Part shown: piece after piece, positions 38,691-51,300 of the stretch
How positions within the stretch are numbered: position 1 is the stretch's first letter
How the letters are laid out: each line of letters starts with the position of its first letter
Assembly (NCBI RefSeq): GCF_016808095.1
Contig: NC_068972.1
Span: forward strand, 36,797,029-36,861,028
Direction: 5' to 3'
Source of the DNA: Vigna angularis
Lineage: Eukaryota > Streptophyta > Magnoliopsida > Fabales > Fabaceae
Length of the DNA stretch: 64,000 nucleotides
Translations under genes and position numbers: made by a program
Notes under the pieces: generated by a model
Databases searched by the model: none
What the model was told of the DNA's origin: nothing
The model's input: the letters and a program-made list of their open reading frames with translations, nothing else

Positions 38691-39508
38691 TTCTTTACAA
38701 TAGTCGATAACCTATTTTGTGTGTGTGTTTCTGCTCAAGGTAACTATTCGCCAATGTCTTAAACGCCAAAAAATTACAAGATGATGGTTTTAGATGTAAG
38801 ACCTATAGAAAAATAAAAGTAATTTTATGTATGTTGTGGTTTTGAATAATTAATTATGGTGTTAAAGACTATTGTTTGTATATATTTTCTACCATTTTGT
38901 TAACTTGGTTTTTCTTGTTTTAATTATTTAAATTTGATGCAATTTGTGCTGGCCATCTTTGGTTAAAAGGAGGGACATAATTATAAATTAATAATAATAA
39001 TAAAAAAAAAATATTAATACTAATATGGAAAGAAGAAGACAATATTGAATCATGGAGGTTGATGTTTCCCGTAAAACATGGGTGCATGTTTTGGTAAAAG
39101 GGGACCCATCCCTTTCAATTGTTGTTTTTTTGTTCTTTGCATTGTATTATTGCAAGCAGCATACGGGGAGGCTTCATTCTTCTTTATAAAAACTTATTAA
39201 GGCCATAAGAGAGGAGGAAAAGAGAAGGGAGATTTAAGTTAGAATTTGCTTTGAAATTGAGAGTGAAATCAAGCAAAGGTGATGGTCTAGGAGTATCAAG
39301 AGTGAAGAATTTCTTGCAAGGAGAAGAGGTAGGGGAAGCTAAACCATCTCTTAGATATTACAATTTCATATTTCATGATCATGAATCTAATTAGGAGCAT
39401 ATTAGAATTTATTAACAATAGCTATCTATCTACTTTTGTGAATCTTAGTTTCCTATTGTTTTCTATTTTTCGAGTTACCTCAGTACACTGTCCAATTCTA
39501 CTTCATTT

Positions 39509-40550
39509 ACCGTTAGATGTAGCCAAATATTTGATATATGGGACATAAGACATATTATTTTGCTTTGACCGTTCGGATTATTATTCTATCATCTGTAGTT
39601 AGAGAATTAAATCCCGCATGCTGGAGTAATTTGATGACTGCTTTATTTCTGATACTAAGTCTCTACGGTGAAACATACATTCCCACCTAGTGAACCGTTA
39701 GATTGACCTTAAATTTTTATATGTGGACCATAAGATATATTATTTTCCCTTGACCGTTCGGATGGTTACTTTGAGGCCTGCACTTAGAGGAATAAGTCTC
39801 GCATGATGGAATAAGTTAATGATCACCTTATTTTCTGTTACTAAGTTCCCTCGGGAAAACATCAATTCTTGTCAATTTAACCGTTGGATGGATCTGAAAT
39901 TTGGATATGAGATTCCTAAGACATAGATTTTGAATTTGACCGATCGGATTTGGAATTTAAGGTCTATGTTTAGAGAAAGAAATTTCGAGAGTTTGAAATA
40001 TTTGATGAACACTGCAATTCTGTTCTTAAGTTATAATGGTAAATATTTCATATATATTCCATTTACCGTTAGATTGAGGCCAAACTTTGGAATGAAGTTC
40101 ATAAGACATATTAGGTGATCTTGACCGTTCCGATTTGGGAACTAGATGTCTTTGCTTAGAGGAATTCATTCCGCATTTTGAGTTTAACCGAGAACCACTT
40201 AAGTTTTTGTCTCTGAGTTACCTCGGTAAAACCTCCATATCTACCTAGTTAACCGTTGGATTACCCTGAAATTTTAATATGTTGTTCCTAAAAGATAGTG
40301 ACATACGTGGACCGTTCAGATTTTAAATCGGAGTTACAGATTTAGAGATATTAATTTCGTATATTCTCAGGGATCCTAATATGGCTTAATTTATGTTTTT
40401 GGATCATTTATACAAAAATTATGATTTCCACCTCATTAATCGTTGGATTGGACTGAAAATTTTACCATATGAGTTAAACATGTTGTTTATTAGTTTGATT
40501 GGTTCAGATCTGTAATTAATGATATGAGTGAAGAGTAATATTTTCACGAA
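39509..40550 (+). repeat. 186-bp tandem array, about 6 units
   Basis: The anchor ACCGTTRGATTG recurs at 39509, 39694, 39880, 40065, 40252 and 40439 (last unit AATCGTTGG), steps of 185-187. Each unit also carries CATAAGACATATTA, then TTGACCGTTCGGAT, then TTAGAG-AAT--ATTTCGCAT-like words and TTACCTCGGTAAAAC-like words. Units are diverged. Confidence 0.92.
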
Positions 40551-40805
40551 ATAGTAAATTTATTTGTATTGGGTAAAAACTTGGATAATTATATTCTTAA
40601 ATTGTATGTGTAGTTGTATTTTGGAGATTGGAGGATGAGTAATATAATACATTCTATATTAGAAAATTAAGTTATATTGAATATTCTGAGTTGTAATCAT
40701 TATTTGAGTTAAATCATGAATTGTAAATAAGTTGATGGTAAATTTGGATGGGTGGTATAGGCATTATTGCCATAATTGTAAATTTGAAATTTTATTTATT
40801 TTCCT

Positions 40806-41205
40806 ACGACTTTGGTAAGTCGGGAGGGGAGAGGTTTGAAGTCGGACATTACTTTGGTAAGTAGGTGGGAAAATGAGAGGTGAATTTGACATAAACCGCA
40901 CTGCTTTGGTAAGTAGGCGGAGTGTTCCACACTATGCTACTTTGGTAAGTTGATAATATTACATTGTTGTACTACTTTGGTAAGTAGACGATATCACCTT
41001 ATTGTGCTACTTTGGTAAGTAGACAATATCACTTTGTTGTACTACTTTGGTAAGTAGATAATACAAATCACCTTGTTAGATTACTTTGGTAAGTAATCAA
41101 TATATTATGGTTATACTACTTTGGTAAGTAGACAGAAGGATTGTTGACTGCTGTGCTTTGGTAAGTAGGCAGATTAATAATATGTTGTATTAACTCTAGT
41201 AAATC
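40806..41205 (+). repeat. about 36-bp tandem array around CTACTTTGGTAAGTAG
   Basis: The core TTTGGTAAGT occurs near 40811, 40853, 40905, 40941, 40977, 41011, 41046, 41085, 41120 and 41157, mostly 34-39 bases apart. The core is partly palindromic (CTAC...GTAG), so each unit can form a small hairpin. Confidence 0.92.
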
Positions 41206-42479
41206 GACTGATGATTTTGACTGGAGAAATATTATAAAGTATCAGTATAATAGTTGTTTTTTTTTTAGTATGTTTGAGATGCATGTATTGGACTGATTAC
41301 CACACTTGTGATGTTAGTAAGATTGTGGATAATGTTTATTTCTTGATTTGGTTAGCTCACCCTACTGTTTGTGTTTGTGTATGTGAATGCAATGATCGTA
41401 TAATGTGTGATATTATACGGGAGCAGAAACTATTTCAGATGAATTAGCAGATGGTTCTGGACTTGCTTAGAAGATGAGAGATCTGTGGGGAAAAAGAGAC
41501 ATGGGGAATTCCTAAATAAATATGTTTGAAATTTCAAACTGTGTGGAATTTTAAATTTCAGAAGTTTATGAACTGTGTGAAATTTTATTTTAGAAGACTT
41601 GTGTTGTAATAAAGCACTTAATATTTTGTTGGTGTTGGAAATTGTTAAAGAAAAATTATATATGTATTTTTGTGGAAAATGAATTGTAATGCCTAAATCG
41701 GGGTGTTACATTAGACACCATCATCCTTTCCTCCATGCAACATGAGGTGATAAGCTTGTTGATGAAGTTTAGTATCTCCAAAACACTTATTCTCGTAATT
41801 TTCTCTACCACAAAGCAATTTGGGTCCTTGATCACTACCACCAATCTCGATGTCGTATGTAGGAGCAATTTTAGATCTGAATCACTCGGAATTTTATTTA
41901 GATCGATGTCGAACATGTTATAGGAGAGGTTGGGCATGGCAACGATGAAGCTCAATTCTTCAATGTTAGAGGGACCATAAAGGAGGAAGCTATATTTCCA
42001 ACGATTGAGGTGGTGATATTATTGTTTTGCTTAGAGGAAGGATTTGAGATCAAATTTGATCTTCTTTTGAAATTTGGTTCCATGGGGGTGGGATGAGTGA
42101 GTTGGTTGAATTAATATATTATGGCTTAAAGAAAATGGCCTTTGATGGTTTGGTTTATAGAGAGATAGAGGATGATGTTTTTTGGTTTTTTTCTAGTGAC
42201 AAGGGCTGTGAAGTGAGAGTCTTGGATATAAGGAAAGCATAATGTAAAAGTGGTTGTGGTGTTTGGTTTGGTTGAGTTGAAGTACTTTGAGGAATCTATA
42301 CACGTGAAACCAATCTTCTAACACCATTTTGTCGAAATTAGTATTGATCACTAATTTCACTAGAACTCATAATAATAACTTGTATTCTTTTATTGCAGTC
42401 ATTTTTTAAATTGTCTTAATCAATTGTATTTCCACCAATTAATGCCATGACACATCGAGCTCGAATATTTTGTGGAGGC

Positions 42480-43900
42480 AGAATAAGTTTCACTTTGTTA
42501 AAAAAGAATGGCTTAATTTTCAACACCAAGAGGGGGGTGGATTGGTGAAATACAAAAACAATGTTTTCTTTAAATCTTTTTCGCAAAGTAGATGACTTTA
42601 AAAACTTTCTTGAAACACAAAGAAAAAGATTTTTAAGTGCAGCGGAAATAAAGTTGATTAAACGCAGTACATAGTCGATTAAGTAAAAGTGTAGGGATAG
42701 AAAAATCAAACACTGCTTTTTATACTGGTTCGGCCAAGCCTACATCCAGTGTCCTTCCTCACCAGGAAGCAAATGCACTATAATGATCAAAGTTTTTACA
42801 ACAAGGCTTTTATAGAGACCTCCACGTAAAAAATATAAAACATCTCTCTAACCCTCTAATCAAAATATAGGCATACAACACACAAAGACCAGCAGCAAGA
42901 TGTCCCCTCTCCTGCCGTCTTCAACCCTTTGAGAAACCCCTCAAAGTCCAGAACGCAACACATCCTCTTCCTATAGTCACAACAGGGCAACATCATCAAT
43001 CTTCACAAGATTGAATTCCTGATCACCAAAACAGACACCTTCAGTGCAAATTTGATCAGACACTAAAAGCACACAATCCTTACTCTTCAAGCTATCTCCA
43101 AAGATGAACACCACGGTCTTCTTTAAGAGTTCTTGGAGCTTTTCCCAAAGCTGTAAGATAACACTAATATGAAAATTATCACACAATTCGTTAGATTCTC
43201 AAAACTATTTACAGAATTCAAATTTGCGTCAATATATAGTTTTTCACAATTTTGACGCTTTTCAGTCGACTTTGCCACTAATGAAGTTGAATACAGTCAT
43301 GACAGTTATAACAATTAGTAGCAGTCATAATAATTAATTGATTACGCAATTAATGCAGTTGTTTCACAATTAATGCTTGGCCAAACATTTAAAAATATAG
43401 TCGTTAGACACTTTAAGACAAGCATTAACAGAATTTCAAAACATAACAAACTTAGTCGAATGGCTTGCACACATAGTGGACTTTGTAACAGTTAAAAACA
43501 TAGTTTTGAAAAACTTTCTCTTCAAAAATTCTCACAGCACACTTTGAAAAAGTTTGTGCAAAGCCACGAGTTTTAATCGACTTACTTCATAATGAAGTCG
43601 ACTTAAAACTGTTGTTTTGCTGCATAATTTAAGTTCAACTAAAGTGCATGTGATTTTTCTTTTCTAAAACAATTTTCATGCAATCACAGATTAAATCTCA
43701 TATATAACATAGTGAATTTCAATGATCAACACAATACAAACATGTTCTCGTATAATCATAATCATGAAAGTAATCAACATGTAACACATAAACACATGTG
43801 TTATTAATTATGTGTTGTCATCATCAAAAACCAGAAGCTCTGAAATTATAGGTTCAACTAAACCAATACTCCCCCTATCAACAATCTCAACACACTTGAC
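42480..43900. repeat. retrotransposon-derived segment (legume Copia-type LTR region)
   Basis: Contains words typical of LTR/untranslated regions of abundant legume elements as I recall them: CACCAAGAGGGGGGTGGATTG, TTTATACTGGTTCGGCCAAG, AGTCGATTAAGT and ACTCCCCCTATCAACA. No coding domain is seen and the ends are not resolved. Confidence 0.45.
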
Positions 43901-44439
43901 CTTTAACGAGTGGAACAATATGAGTATATCCATTCCCCTATAGTGTAACAATTATATGTAACTCATCTATTGAATAGAAGAACACTTATGGAATTCATGG
44001 AATTTTTAATGTATAAGCCTTTATTGTGTCGCCTATCATGTTTCTCACGTATGATTATTGTGTTATTGATTGTTTATTTCCAAACAATCTTCGACCAAAT
44101 CATTTTGTATATTATTTTTTGATGTTTTTCAACCGCTCAATTTTGAGTGATCTCAAAATTAACATTTATATAATAATTTCAAAGCCTTTTGGCTAAAGTA
44201 GTATATAAGATAATAAAGTGTTTAAGAGTAATAAAACAATTACTTTGAAAGAGAATATTTTATTTATAAAATGCGTCTCATTATGACTTTGCTTGGAAGA
44301 AGCTTCCATAAGGGCAAAAATCAAGCTAAGGAAAAAAAATACATCATTATTATCCAATATTCAATTGTAGTACATTACCATACGACTAATGGTTTGAGAA
44401 TAATTTTACCCAAGCCCTACAGTGGACGTCAAATATTCT
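43900..44439. other. spacer between repeats
   Basis: No gene is recognised. The 84-codon plus-strand frame at 44271-44525 has no family resemblance and overlaps a dispersed repeat. Confidence 0.35.
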
Positions 44440-44960
44440 TAACGGATTTGATCAAGATGTCTCTAAGGTTGATTATGAGGCTTTTAAGAGCTAAGTTATT
44501 GCTTCCTGTGATGACATACCTTTAAGTTTTGAAGGAAACAAAAAAGGAAGATTAATCTGCAAAAGGTTCTCTGATACTCAAGTCAATAAGATAGGATATG
44601 TAGTAAAACAATAATAAATAAGAGATATGAATATGAGTGTTTAGTCTCATAGTTGAGTATCAACCATTAAGTATTGTATATGAGTCTTTATGTCTTATGG
44701 TGGGATATTATATTTATAAGCTTCCAATATTAGGAGTGAATAGATAGATATATTAAACAAATTTTGTTACTTGAATAATAATATATTATATCTTGGAAAT
44801 GTTGGATATTCAATTATGATATAATACCTTATAATATCATAATATCTTAGAGATACAATAAAATATAAAAATAAGTTATTATATCATAAAATATTAATTG
44901 TATATATATTAGAGATATTTCATAATATCATGAGGATATGTACACATAAACATAATACAC
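44440..44960 (+). repeat. dispersed repeat, copy 2
   Basis: Partner of 34990-35510 in the same orientation, about 9.5 kb away, with small indels. Confidence 0.7.
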
Positions 44961-45019
44961 ATACACATACATGATTTTTTAAAATTGTCTTAATTAGGTT
45001 ATACATTGTAAAATGAATA

Positions 45020-45470
45020 TTCTAATTGTCTCTCTCGCTAATTCAACTTCCATTATGGGATAGGTATTGGAGCAATGGCACATCAAATTTCTTCAACAAC
45101 CACATTAGTAAAATCATCATGCACTACCACATGGTGCATGATTGATCCTCTTAAAATCATTTCCCCAATAATTTTTAGAAGAGGAAAACCTTTATGACAA
45201 TAATGTGTGTTTCCACCTTTTGTATGTCTTCATTGACACAAACTATCTTTTGTGCAAACACAACCATAAGTAGAACTACATTTTGCTGAAATGCATTCTA
45301 CTACTAAAAGAAGTTTGTGGACTTTTATCATTGGTAAAACTAACACTTCAACTAATTAATAACTTGTGCATTTATTTTACCAATTAATTGTGGTATCAAC
45401 CTTTCCATCAAGTTTGCAACTAGTTGATCCATTATTTCTTGACTCATAGATCCTTTAGAAAGGTTAAGGC
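45020..45470 (-). pseudogene. transposase-associated protein remnant (CACTA-like)
   Basis: The minus strand reads coding-like pieces in order: MSQEIMDQLVANLMERL, IGKINAQVIN, SFTNDKSPQTSF, SSRMHFSKM, GSIMHHVVVHDDFTNVVVEE and IAPIPIP, separated by stops and frame changes. The block ending in APIPIP resembles the C-terminal region of plant CACTA-associated proteins. The match is by eye and weak. Confidence 0.35.
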
Positions 45471-45515
45471 ATGGGCGAATTATCATAGTAGAGAGGGTGT
45501 CACGACCCCATTTTT

Positions 45516-45518
<3 letters not shown>

Positions 45519-45607
<89 letters not shown>
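45519..45607. repeat. compound (TA)n(TG)n microsatellite
   Basis: About 24 TA units followed directly by about 20 TG units. It lies 10-20 bases after GTGTCACGACCCC, which looks like the start of another LTR-type element. Confidence 0.97.
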
Positions 45608-45608
<1 letters not shown>

Positions 45609-45661
45609 TGGGAATTTATGGGAATTAAATCACGTAGATTTTTATTTTACAAAGCATAACA

Positions 45662-46945
45662 TGTAAGAACCGAGATTTTGGAGTGGACAGGTGTATGCAA
45701 ATAATGAGACCGAGTAATTTATATTAAAATAATACTAATATATAAATTGAAGATTTAAAAGCTTTGTCTCATTTTCTGATACAACTATCTCTCTCCAAAA
45801 CTTCTACTCTCTTCTTTCTCCTCCTTTTCTCTAGAATTTCTTCATCTCAGTTCATCTTTTCAACATTATGGTCGTACCTAAGCAATCCTGGTGTCTATAG
45901 CTTCCCTTTCCACCGATCAATTTTGTGTTTAAAGTTGGTAAGTTTCGTTCTCTTTGATTTCTGTTGGTTTCTTCAAATTCTGGCACATGAAAGAGCATCT
46001 CTGTTTGCATGTGTTCAACAGTCTTTCTTTTCTCTTTCTAACTTCATCTTGGTCCTTTGAGTGGTCTCTTATCATCAATCGGCAAACTATAGGTATTCTT
46101 AGGATTTTCTGGTGTTGAGAGCAAAATTTCTAAAGTTGTTGAGTTGTTCGGTTCGGCTAAGAGGTAAGAGAAGCTAGTTAATTTAATTGGTTGGTGTGTT
46201 GTTGAACTGTACTGTTGTGTAATGCTGTTTGGAAGTTTGCATGGGTATGTAATTGAGTGCTCGTGTGAATTGTATAGTTGTATGAGATGATATAACTTGT
46301 GACCGTGTAAAACTATTCTGCTTTGAGTGGCTGGTGTTGTTCTTGAGTGTGTTTAAGGAAGTGGAGTAGCAAAAGTGGGGAATTGGGGTTAGGTGTTAAA
46401 TTGTTCACTGGGGAGAACTTAGATGAGTTGTTTAGGACTTGTTAGAATCCCTAAGACCCTCAAACCATGCCAAAAACCAGTAGAATTGAATTTGAGTCCT
46501 TAGGTTGATGATTATACAGTTTTGGATCATGAATCTGGTAGCAAACCCTTTTGAAAGTGTTTATAAAGGTTTAGACACCCTTGGAATAATGTAAATTGGT
46601 ATATGATTAAGGTATGGGGAATTAGAAGTTGGGAAAAATATTCAGTTTTGGTAAAGTTAGGAGTTGTTCATAATTCTGCAGATATTTGTGCAGAATTATG
46701 CAGAATGTGGAACATTCGTTGTTGATCGTTCGGTCGTGTTCAGGTACTCAGTCATTAACTGGGTTCGACTTCTTTAAAGTCTTACTAGTTCATGACCGTT
46801 CGATATTAGGTGTGGGTGGTCTTTCTCTTGTGTTCGGTCTTAACTGAGTTCTATTTTTGTGGAGTTTTCAGTTAATGACCGAACGGTCTTGCACTAGTAC
46901 TCGGTTCGTATTGATGTTCGATTCTAACTGCATTCGTTTAGTTTG
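45662..46945 (+). mobile_element. 5' fragment of the long-LTR family
   Basis: It starts TGTAAGAACC. The CT-rich leader at 45770-45850 and the later block ATTCTGCAGA-TATTTGTGCAG, then GAATGTGGAACATTCG and GATCGTTCGGTCGTG, parallel 13360-13450 of the complete LTR. The homology ends at a T-rich run near 46945, just where the tandem arrays would begin, so it is truncated. Confidence 0.7.
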
Positions 46946-48100
46946 TGTTTTTTTTTAAATATCTGGGAGTTGAAACGGATATCCAACTGGTATTTGTGGG
47001 TTGTAAAAAATCTGCAGGTTTTTTATACGAGTATCCAATGATGGGGCGCGTAGCGAATTATACATCTGAAGTATTGTCCGCTTAAACTCCCAATCAAGTC
47101 TACAAATAATGATTAGTTATCTGCAATGAAGGGCTTAAGGAACAATTCATCTAAAAACCTCAAGGAGTATTTAAATTGTCTTAAGTTATGACTCTTAAGC
47201 GATGTGAGACTATTAAGTGTAATATGAGTAAGATTGTGTGTACATTCTAGTGTAATACCATATGTATTTATAGGATTTTTGGATTGTTTGAATTTGTTAT
47301 AAGAAACGATAATATCAACAAATATAACAACTTATCACATATATATGATAATTAATAAAAAAATAACAATTATATAATATCTTGTCTAATATACCAAACA
47401 TTTTATAAATATATGATATTAAGAAATATCATGAACTAATTAAATCATAGAGATTTAATCATATATTAACATTATTTATATGAATAAATATATCTCAAAA
47501 CATCTCTCTCTTACTTTACATTAGTAAAATTGAATGCAATTGTATTTATTGAACTAGATAGGTATAATATATATTTTATCAATCAAATTTTAAAAAAAAG
47601 TACAACAATTACAAAATATATTTCACAAAATCAAAATAAATCACTTATCATCTTAAACAGAAATATCATACTAAATTTAATCATTAATTGATTTGAACAA
47701 AATATATATTTATTGTAACAATCTTATATATTATATAATTTTACGAATTAATACTTTTTTAAAATTTAGGTAGAAAAAAAGAACCAATACCTCGATTCAC
47801 GCCGTGTATAGCAGGAATCTTTTTATAAAATAAAATATAGGATATAGGATAAGATACACAAAACTAAAATAACATATTTGCATTAGATAATAGATAGATT
47901 TGTGTAAAAAGAAAAAGAAAAAAAGAAGAAAAAGATAACATATTTTTTTAATGATTTTGTTTTTGACACCCACAACACCAACCCTAGTAATGGAGATTTT
48001 GCCCTGTCCGTGATTTTATTTCTATCTCTGTCATTTTCACATCGAAGATTTGCGTAACTTTATATATATATATATTTTCCGTTGTTTTCATCTAAAATTT
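46946..48100. other. spacer upstream of the R3H gene
   Basis: 46950-47280 holds a segment with TATTGTCCGCTTAAACTCCC and GCGATGTGAGACTATTAAG, repeat-like but unclassified. The rest is AT-rich. The region from about 48000 contains the probable promoter and the CT/GA-rich leader of the R3H gene. Confidence 0.45.
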
Positions 48101-48327
48101 CTCTTTCTCTCCTTATTGCTGGAGAGAGAAACAGAGAGAGGTGGAGAAAAACCCAAGAGCCTCTTTTTCCCTATCTCTTCTCTATGTCAGGCCACAAGCA
48201 CAACTCCTTCACGTTTTCTTCTTCCTTCTGACTAATATCAGAAGGAAACCCAAAAAAAGGCAGAACCTTCTAGAAGCCGCCGTTTTCTTTTATCTCTCTC
48301 AGTCACAAGAGGTTTCTTCTTGACGCC

Positions 48328-51300
48328 ATGGATTCCTCCTTTATCTCAAACGCCGACGTTTCTGCTTTCAAAGATAAGGAGTCAATGGTTGACCCTTTCT
48401 TGGTTGAGGCGCTTCAGAACCCTCGTCATCGTGTCACCAGTCAGTGCTCTCTCCCTCTTTTTCTCTCAATTTTTAATTTCGGAACCTTTTTTTTGTCGTT
48501 TGTGAATTTCTTTTGCTTGAGTTCTTTGTTCGCTATTTTTATTTCTCTGCTCTGTTTAATGGGTACGCATCAAAATTATAGCTTGAAGTGAATTTGTTTT
48601 TTTTATCTTTAATTTGGATAGATATGACCCAATTTTTATCAATTTTGTTCTTAATTTAGAGTTAGGGTTGTGGGTAGGTTTTGTTGCGTCAGATCTGGGA
48701 TGATTGGGATTACCTTAGAAATTTCGAATCTGAATATGATGTTCAATTATGAGGAGTTGGTATGGGAATGAGACGTACAGACTCCTAGGTTGTTGAATTG
48801 TACCCGTTTATGTTAGAGAAAAAATGGTTTATGATAATAGAGCATGATGGTATAATTCCATTCCCATGAAGTAGTATAAGGCTTCGTTGTTGATGTATTA
48901 TGTGCCTATGCTCTGTACAGATAACTGCATAATCCGAAGAAGATGTATGTAGTCAAATATGTGTGGCTTCATGTAAATATTGTTGGATTGATTTGGGATG
49001 ATCGTAAAAGAAGCTGTAAATTCTGAGGTTATTGAAGTCAATTTTAGTGTAGAACTAGCATGCATATAATTTGAGCTTTTAGGAAGATAGTACCCACCAT
49101 GGACCAATTAATTGTAGCACTTCTCCTACCTATCAAAGGTTTAATCTTGTGTAGAAATAGGGTTTAAGTGACATGATACTGCAATTGGTTGTAATAATCT
49201 TGCTTTCAATAATTTAGACAGCATAGTGTTATAATTTGAAACTGTTAACTTCCATCTTAATATCATAATAATTCAACACTTGTAGTGAAGTCTGAAGCCT
49301 ACAAAAATGTAAAATGCCAAGGGCCACAAATTCTGAAAATAGTGTATCTCTTGCTTTTCATTGGCGTCCATGATATTTGTGGTCATGATTGTTCCTAAAT
49401 GAACCGAGCCTGAGATTGAGTTGTTTCCCTTGTACTGTAAGTATGTAACTGGGTAGCCTAATTTGGTTGGTAGAGGACGATTGGATTGGTACATAGGAGA
49501 ATTAATGAAAAGTATAGGGGTTTTCTTTTGATCGTGTGTTGTCGTCATTCTTTTTGTCATGACTATAATTTCCCGCACTAATATCTTTTTCTTGCTATCT
49601 TTTGAGTTATTTGTTTTTAGTTTTCATCCAATATGTAATTGTACATCTTGACATTTTCCTTTTTCATTACCTACTATTTTGTTTCACTGCCGTAGTTTTG
49701 AGAATGGAGCTGGATATCCAAAGATTCCTGAATAATGCTGATCAGCAGCATTTTGAATTTCAACATTTCCCTTCTTCATATCTCAGACTGGCTGCACATC
49801 GTGTTGCTCAACACTATGGCATGCAAACAATGGTTCAAGATAATGGTTTAGATGGTCAGGTAACCAGGATTATGGTCAGAAAGTTAGCTGAAAGCAGGTA
49901 TCCTGTGGTCCGCTTGTCTGAAATACCTGCTAAACAGTTGGAAAATGATAAACCTGAGCAGATAAAAATTGCCATAAGGCCAAGGCCAAATGGAACCAGT
50001 TTAAATGAATCCAATGAAGTTGGAAAGAAAAACAATCTTCTTAGAAGTGTGGAAGAGAGGAAGGAGGAATACGATCGGGCACGAGCACGCATTTTTAGTA
50101 GCTCCAGAGGTTGTGATTCAGATGATAATCAGTCCCAGGCTTCAACAGAAGAGAAAAATTTTCTTACAGGCAAAGAAGAGAGTGAAACTAGCAAGTCCCC
50201 TGTGGTTGATTCTGAAAAGTGGGCTACCGGTAGGGATATTAATTCTACTCGAGTTGCCATATTCAGAGATAGGGAAAAGGACCGTAGTGATCCAGATTAT
50301 GATCGTAACTATGGAAGGTTTGTTCTATGAATGCACTGTGTTATTTGATTTTTTGAGAGTTGTGTTAGCAATATATGGAGAAATTGCACATATGGTTTTT
50401 CGCCTTTTGCTTCTATTATGTGCATACTCAAAAATATGAACCTGTATTGCATTTATGTATCAGTGTCAACAGTTAGAACCACACCACTAAGTTTTTCAGA
50501 CATTTTATTGTAATATTTGGTAGTGTGCGGCAGTTTTGCGTTGCAGTTGAAGCCCATATGAAACCTAATATTCAGTCGTGCTTAAACATTATGGAAATTG
50601 GGGCACTTTTCAACTTGCCTGCTTTTTTCTCTCTATTTTTGTCCCCTCAGAAGATTTTCATGTTTTTAACTCAGCTGCTCCCTTTTCAACTTTCTACCGA
50701 ATTTTTACTCGGCTGGTTATTTTAGTTGATTATTAACTTTTATTGTGAAGTTTGTTTATCATATTGTATCTCAATACCAATGCAGGTATGCCAGGAGTAT
50801 CCCACCTTCTTCCCTTAATTTGATACCTTTTAATTTGCAACAAGTTCAACCTCCATTCACGCATTATGACGCTGCTTTTAATCAACTGAGTCAGATGCCA
50901 CCAAATCAAGCTTCGATTGGCTATGGACCTCCTTCAAGTCCTATGATGAACCCTTTTGGTGTCACGGGACTGAATCAGGCATCTAGTGATGTTGCTTACC
51001 TGCAGTGGCCAAGTGCTTCAATGATGTATGCACATTCATATGACCAATTTAGACATGCTATTTTCCAGGTAATCTGCAGCAAATAATTTTTGTTTTGCTG
51101 TTGAATGTGAACAATGGTGTTTAGTTCCTATTATTTGAACATTAAAAACATTAAATACCATAAACGACACTGTATGATTATCTTATAAATTTTTTTCTCT
51201 TTGTTACATACTGCTTATAGATTTTGCATTGTTTGACTGGTTTATTCATTAAACTTCTACTAATCAAATTGTTTTTGGGAGGAAGGTGAATGAAATAGAT

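Larger units (their letters stand above)
38795..41710 (+). mobile_element. long solo LTR, 2916 bp, perfect 5-bp TSD
   Basis: It starts TGTAAGACC and ends GGGGTGTTACA. TTAGA flanks it on both sides (38790-38794 and 41711-41715). A TATA-like TTATAAAA near 39184 and the GA-rich tract after it may be its promoter region. It contains two tandem arrays, 186-bp and about 36-bp. The 3' part (41340-41440: GCTCACCCTACTGTTTGTG, then GCAATGATC) matches the same part of the LTR at 11077-15027. No internal retrotransposon domain is present. Confidence 0.85.
38700..42330 (-). pseudogene. BCS1-like AAA-ATPase pseudogene (At2g46620-like), split by an LTR
   Basis: On the minus strand, 42330-41711 gives, with stops and frame jumps, HVYRFLKV, NIILYLSINQTI, DLKSFL, YSFLLYGPSN, SFIVAMPNLSYNMFDIDLNK, SDLKLLLHTTSRLVVVIKD, LEILNFINKL and EERMMVS. 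These follow the order of plant BCS1-type AAA-ATPases of the At2g46620 group as I know them. After the LTR (38795-41710), 38794-38710 continues with CNFLAFKTLANSYL, the next conserved block, so about 35 residues between them are missing. Walker A (GPSGTGKS in the family) has decayed to GPSNIEELS, and the Walker B acids are lost. There are several in-frame stops, so it is non-functional. Confidence 0.75.

Noticed and set aside
45499..45512. TGTCACGACCCC as the start of a complete LTR element
   Set aside because: It looks like an LTR start, but the long-LTR family copy begins independently at 45662 and no matching end was found.
45424..45666. 80-codon frame with alternating Ile-Tyr and Cys-Val runs
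   Set aside because: It is the translation of the (TA)n(TG)n microsatellite.
49273..49578. 101-codon minus-strand frame in intron 1 of the R3H gene
   Set aside because: No family resemblance and no splice or promoter context; intronic noise.
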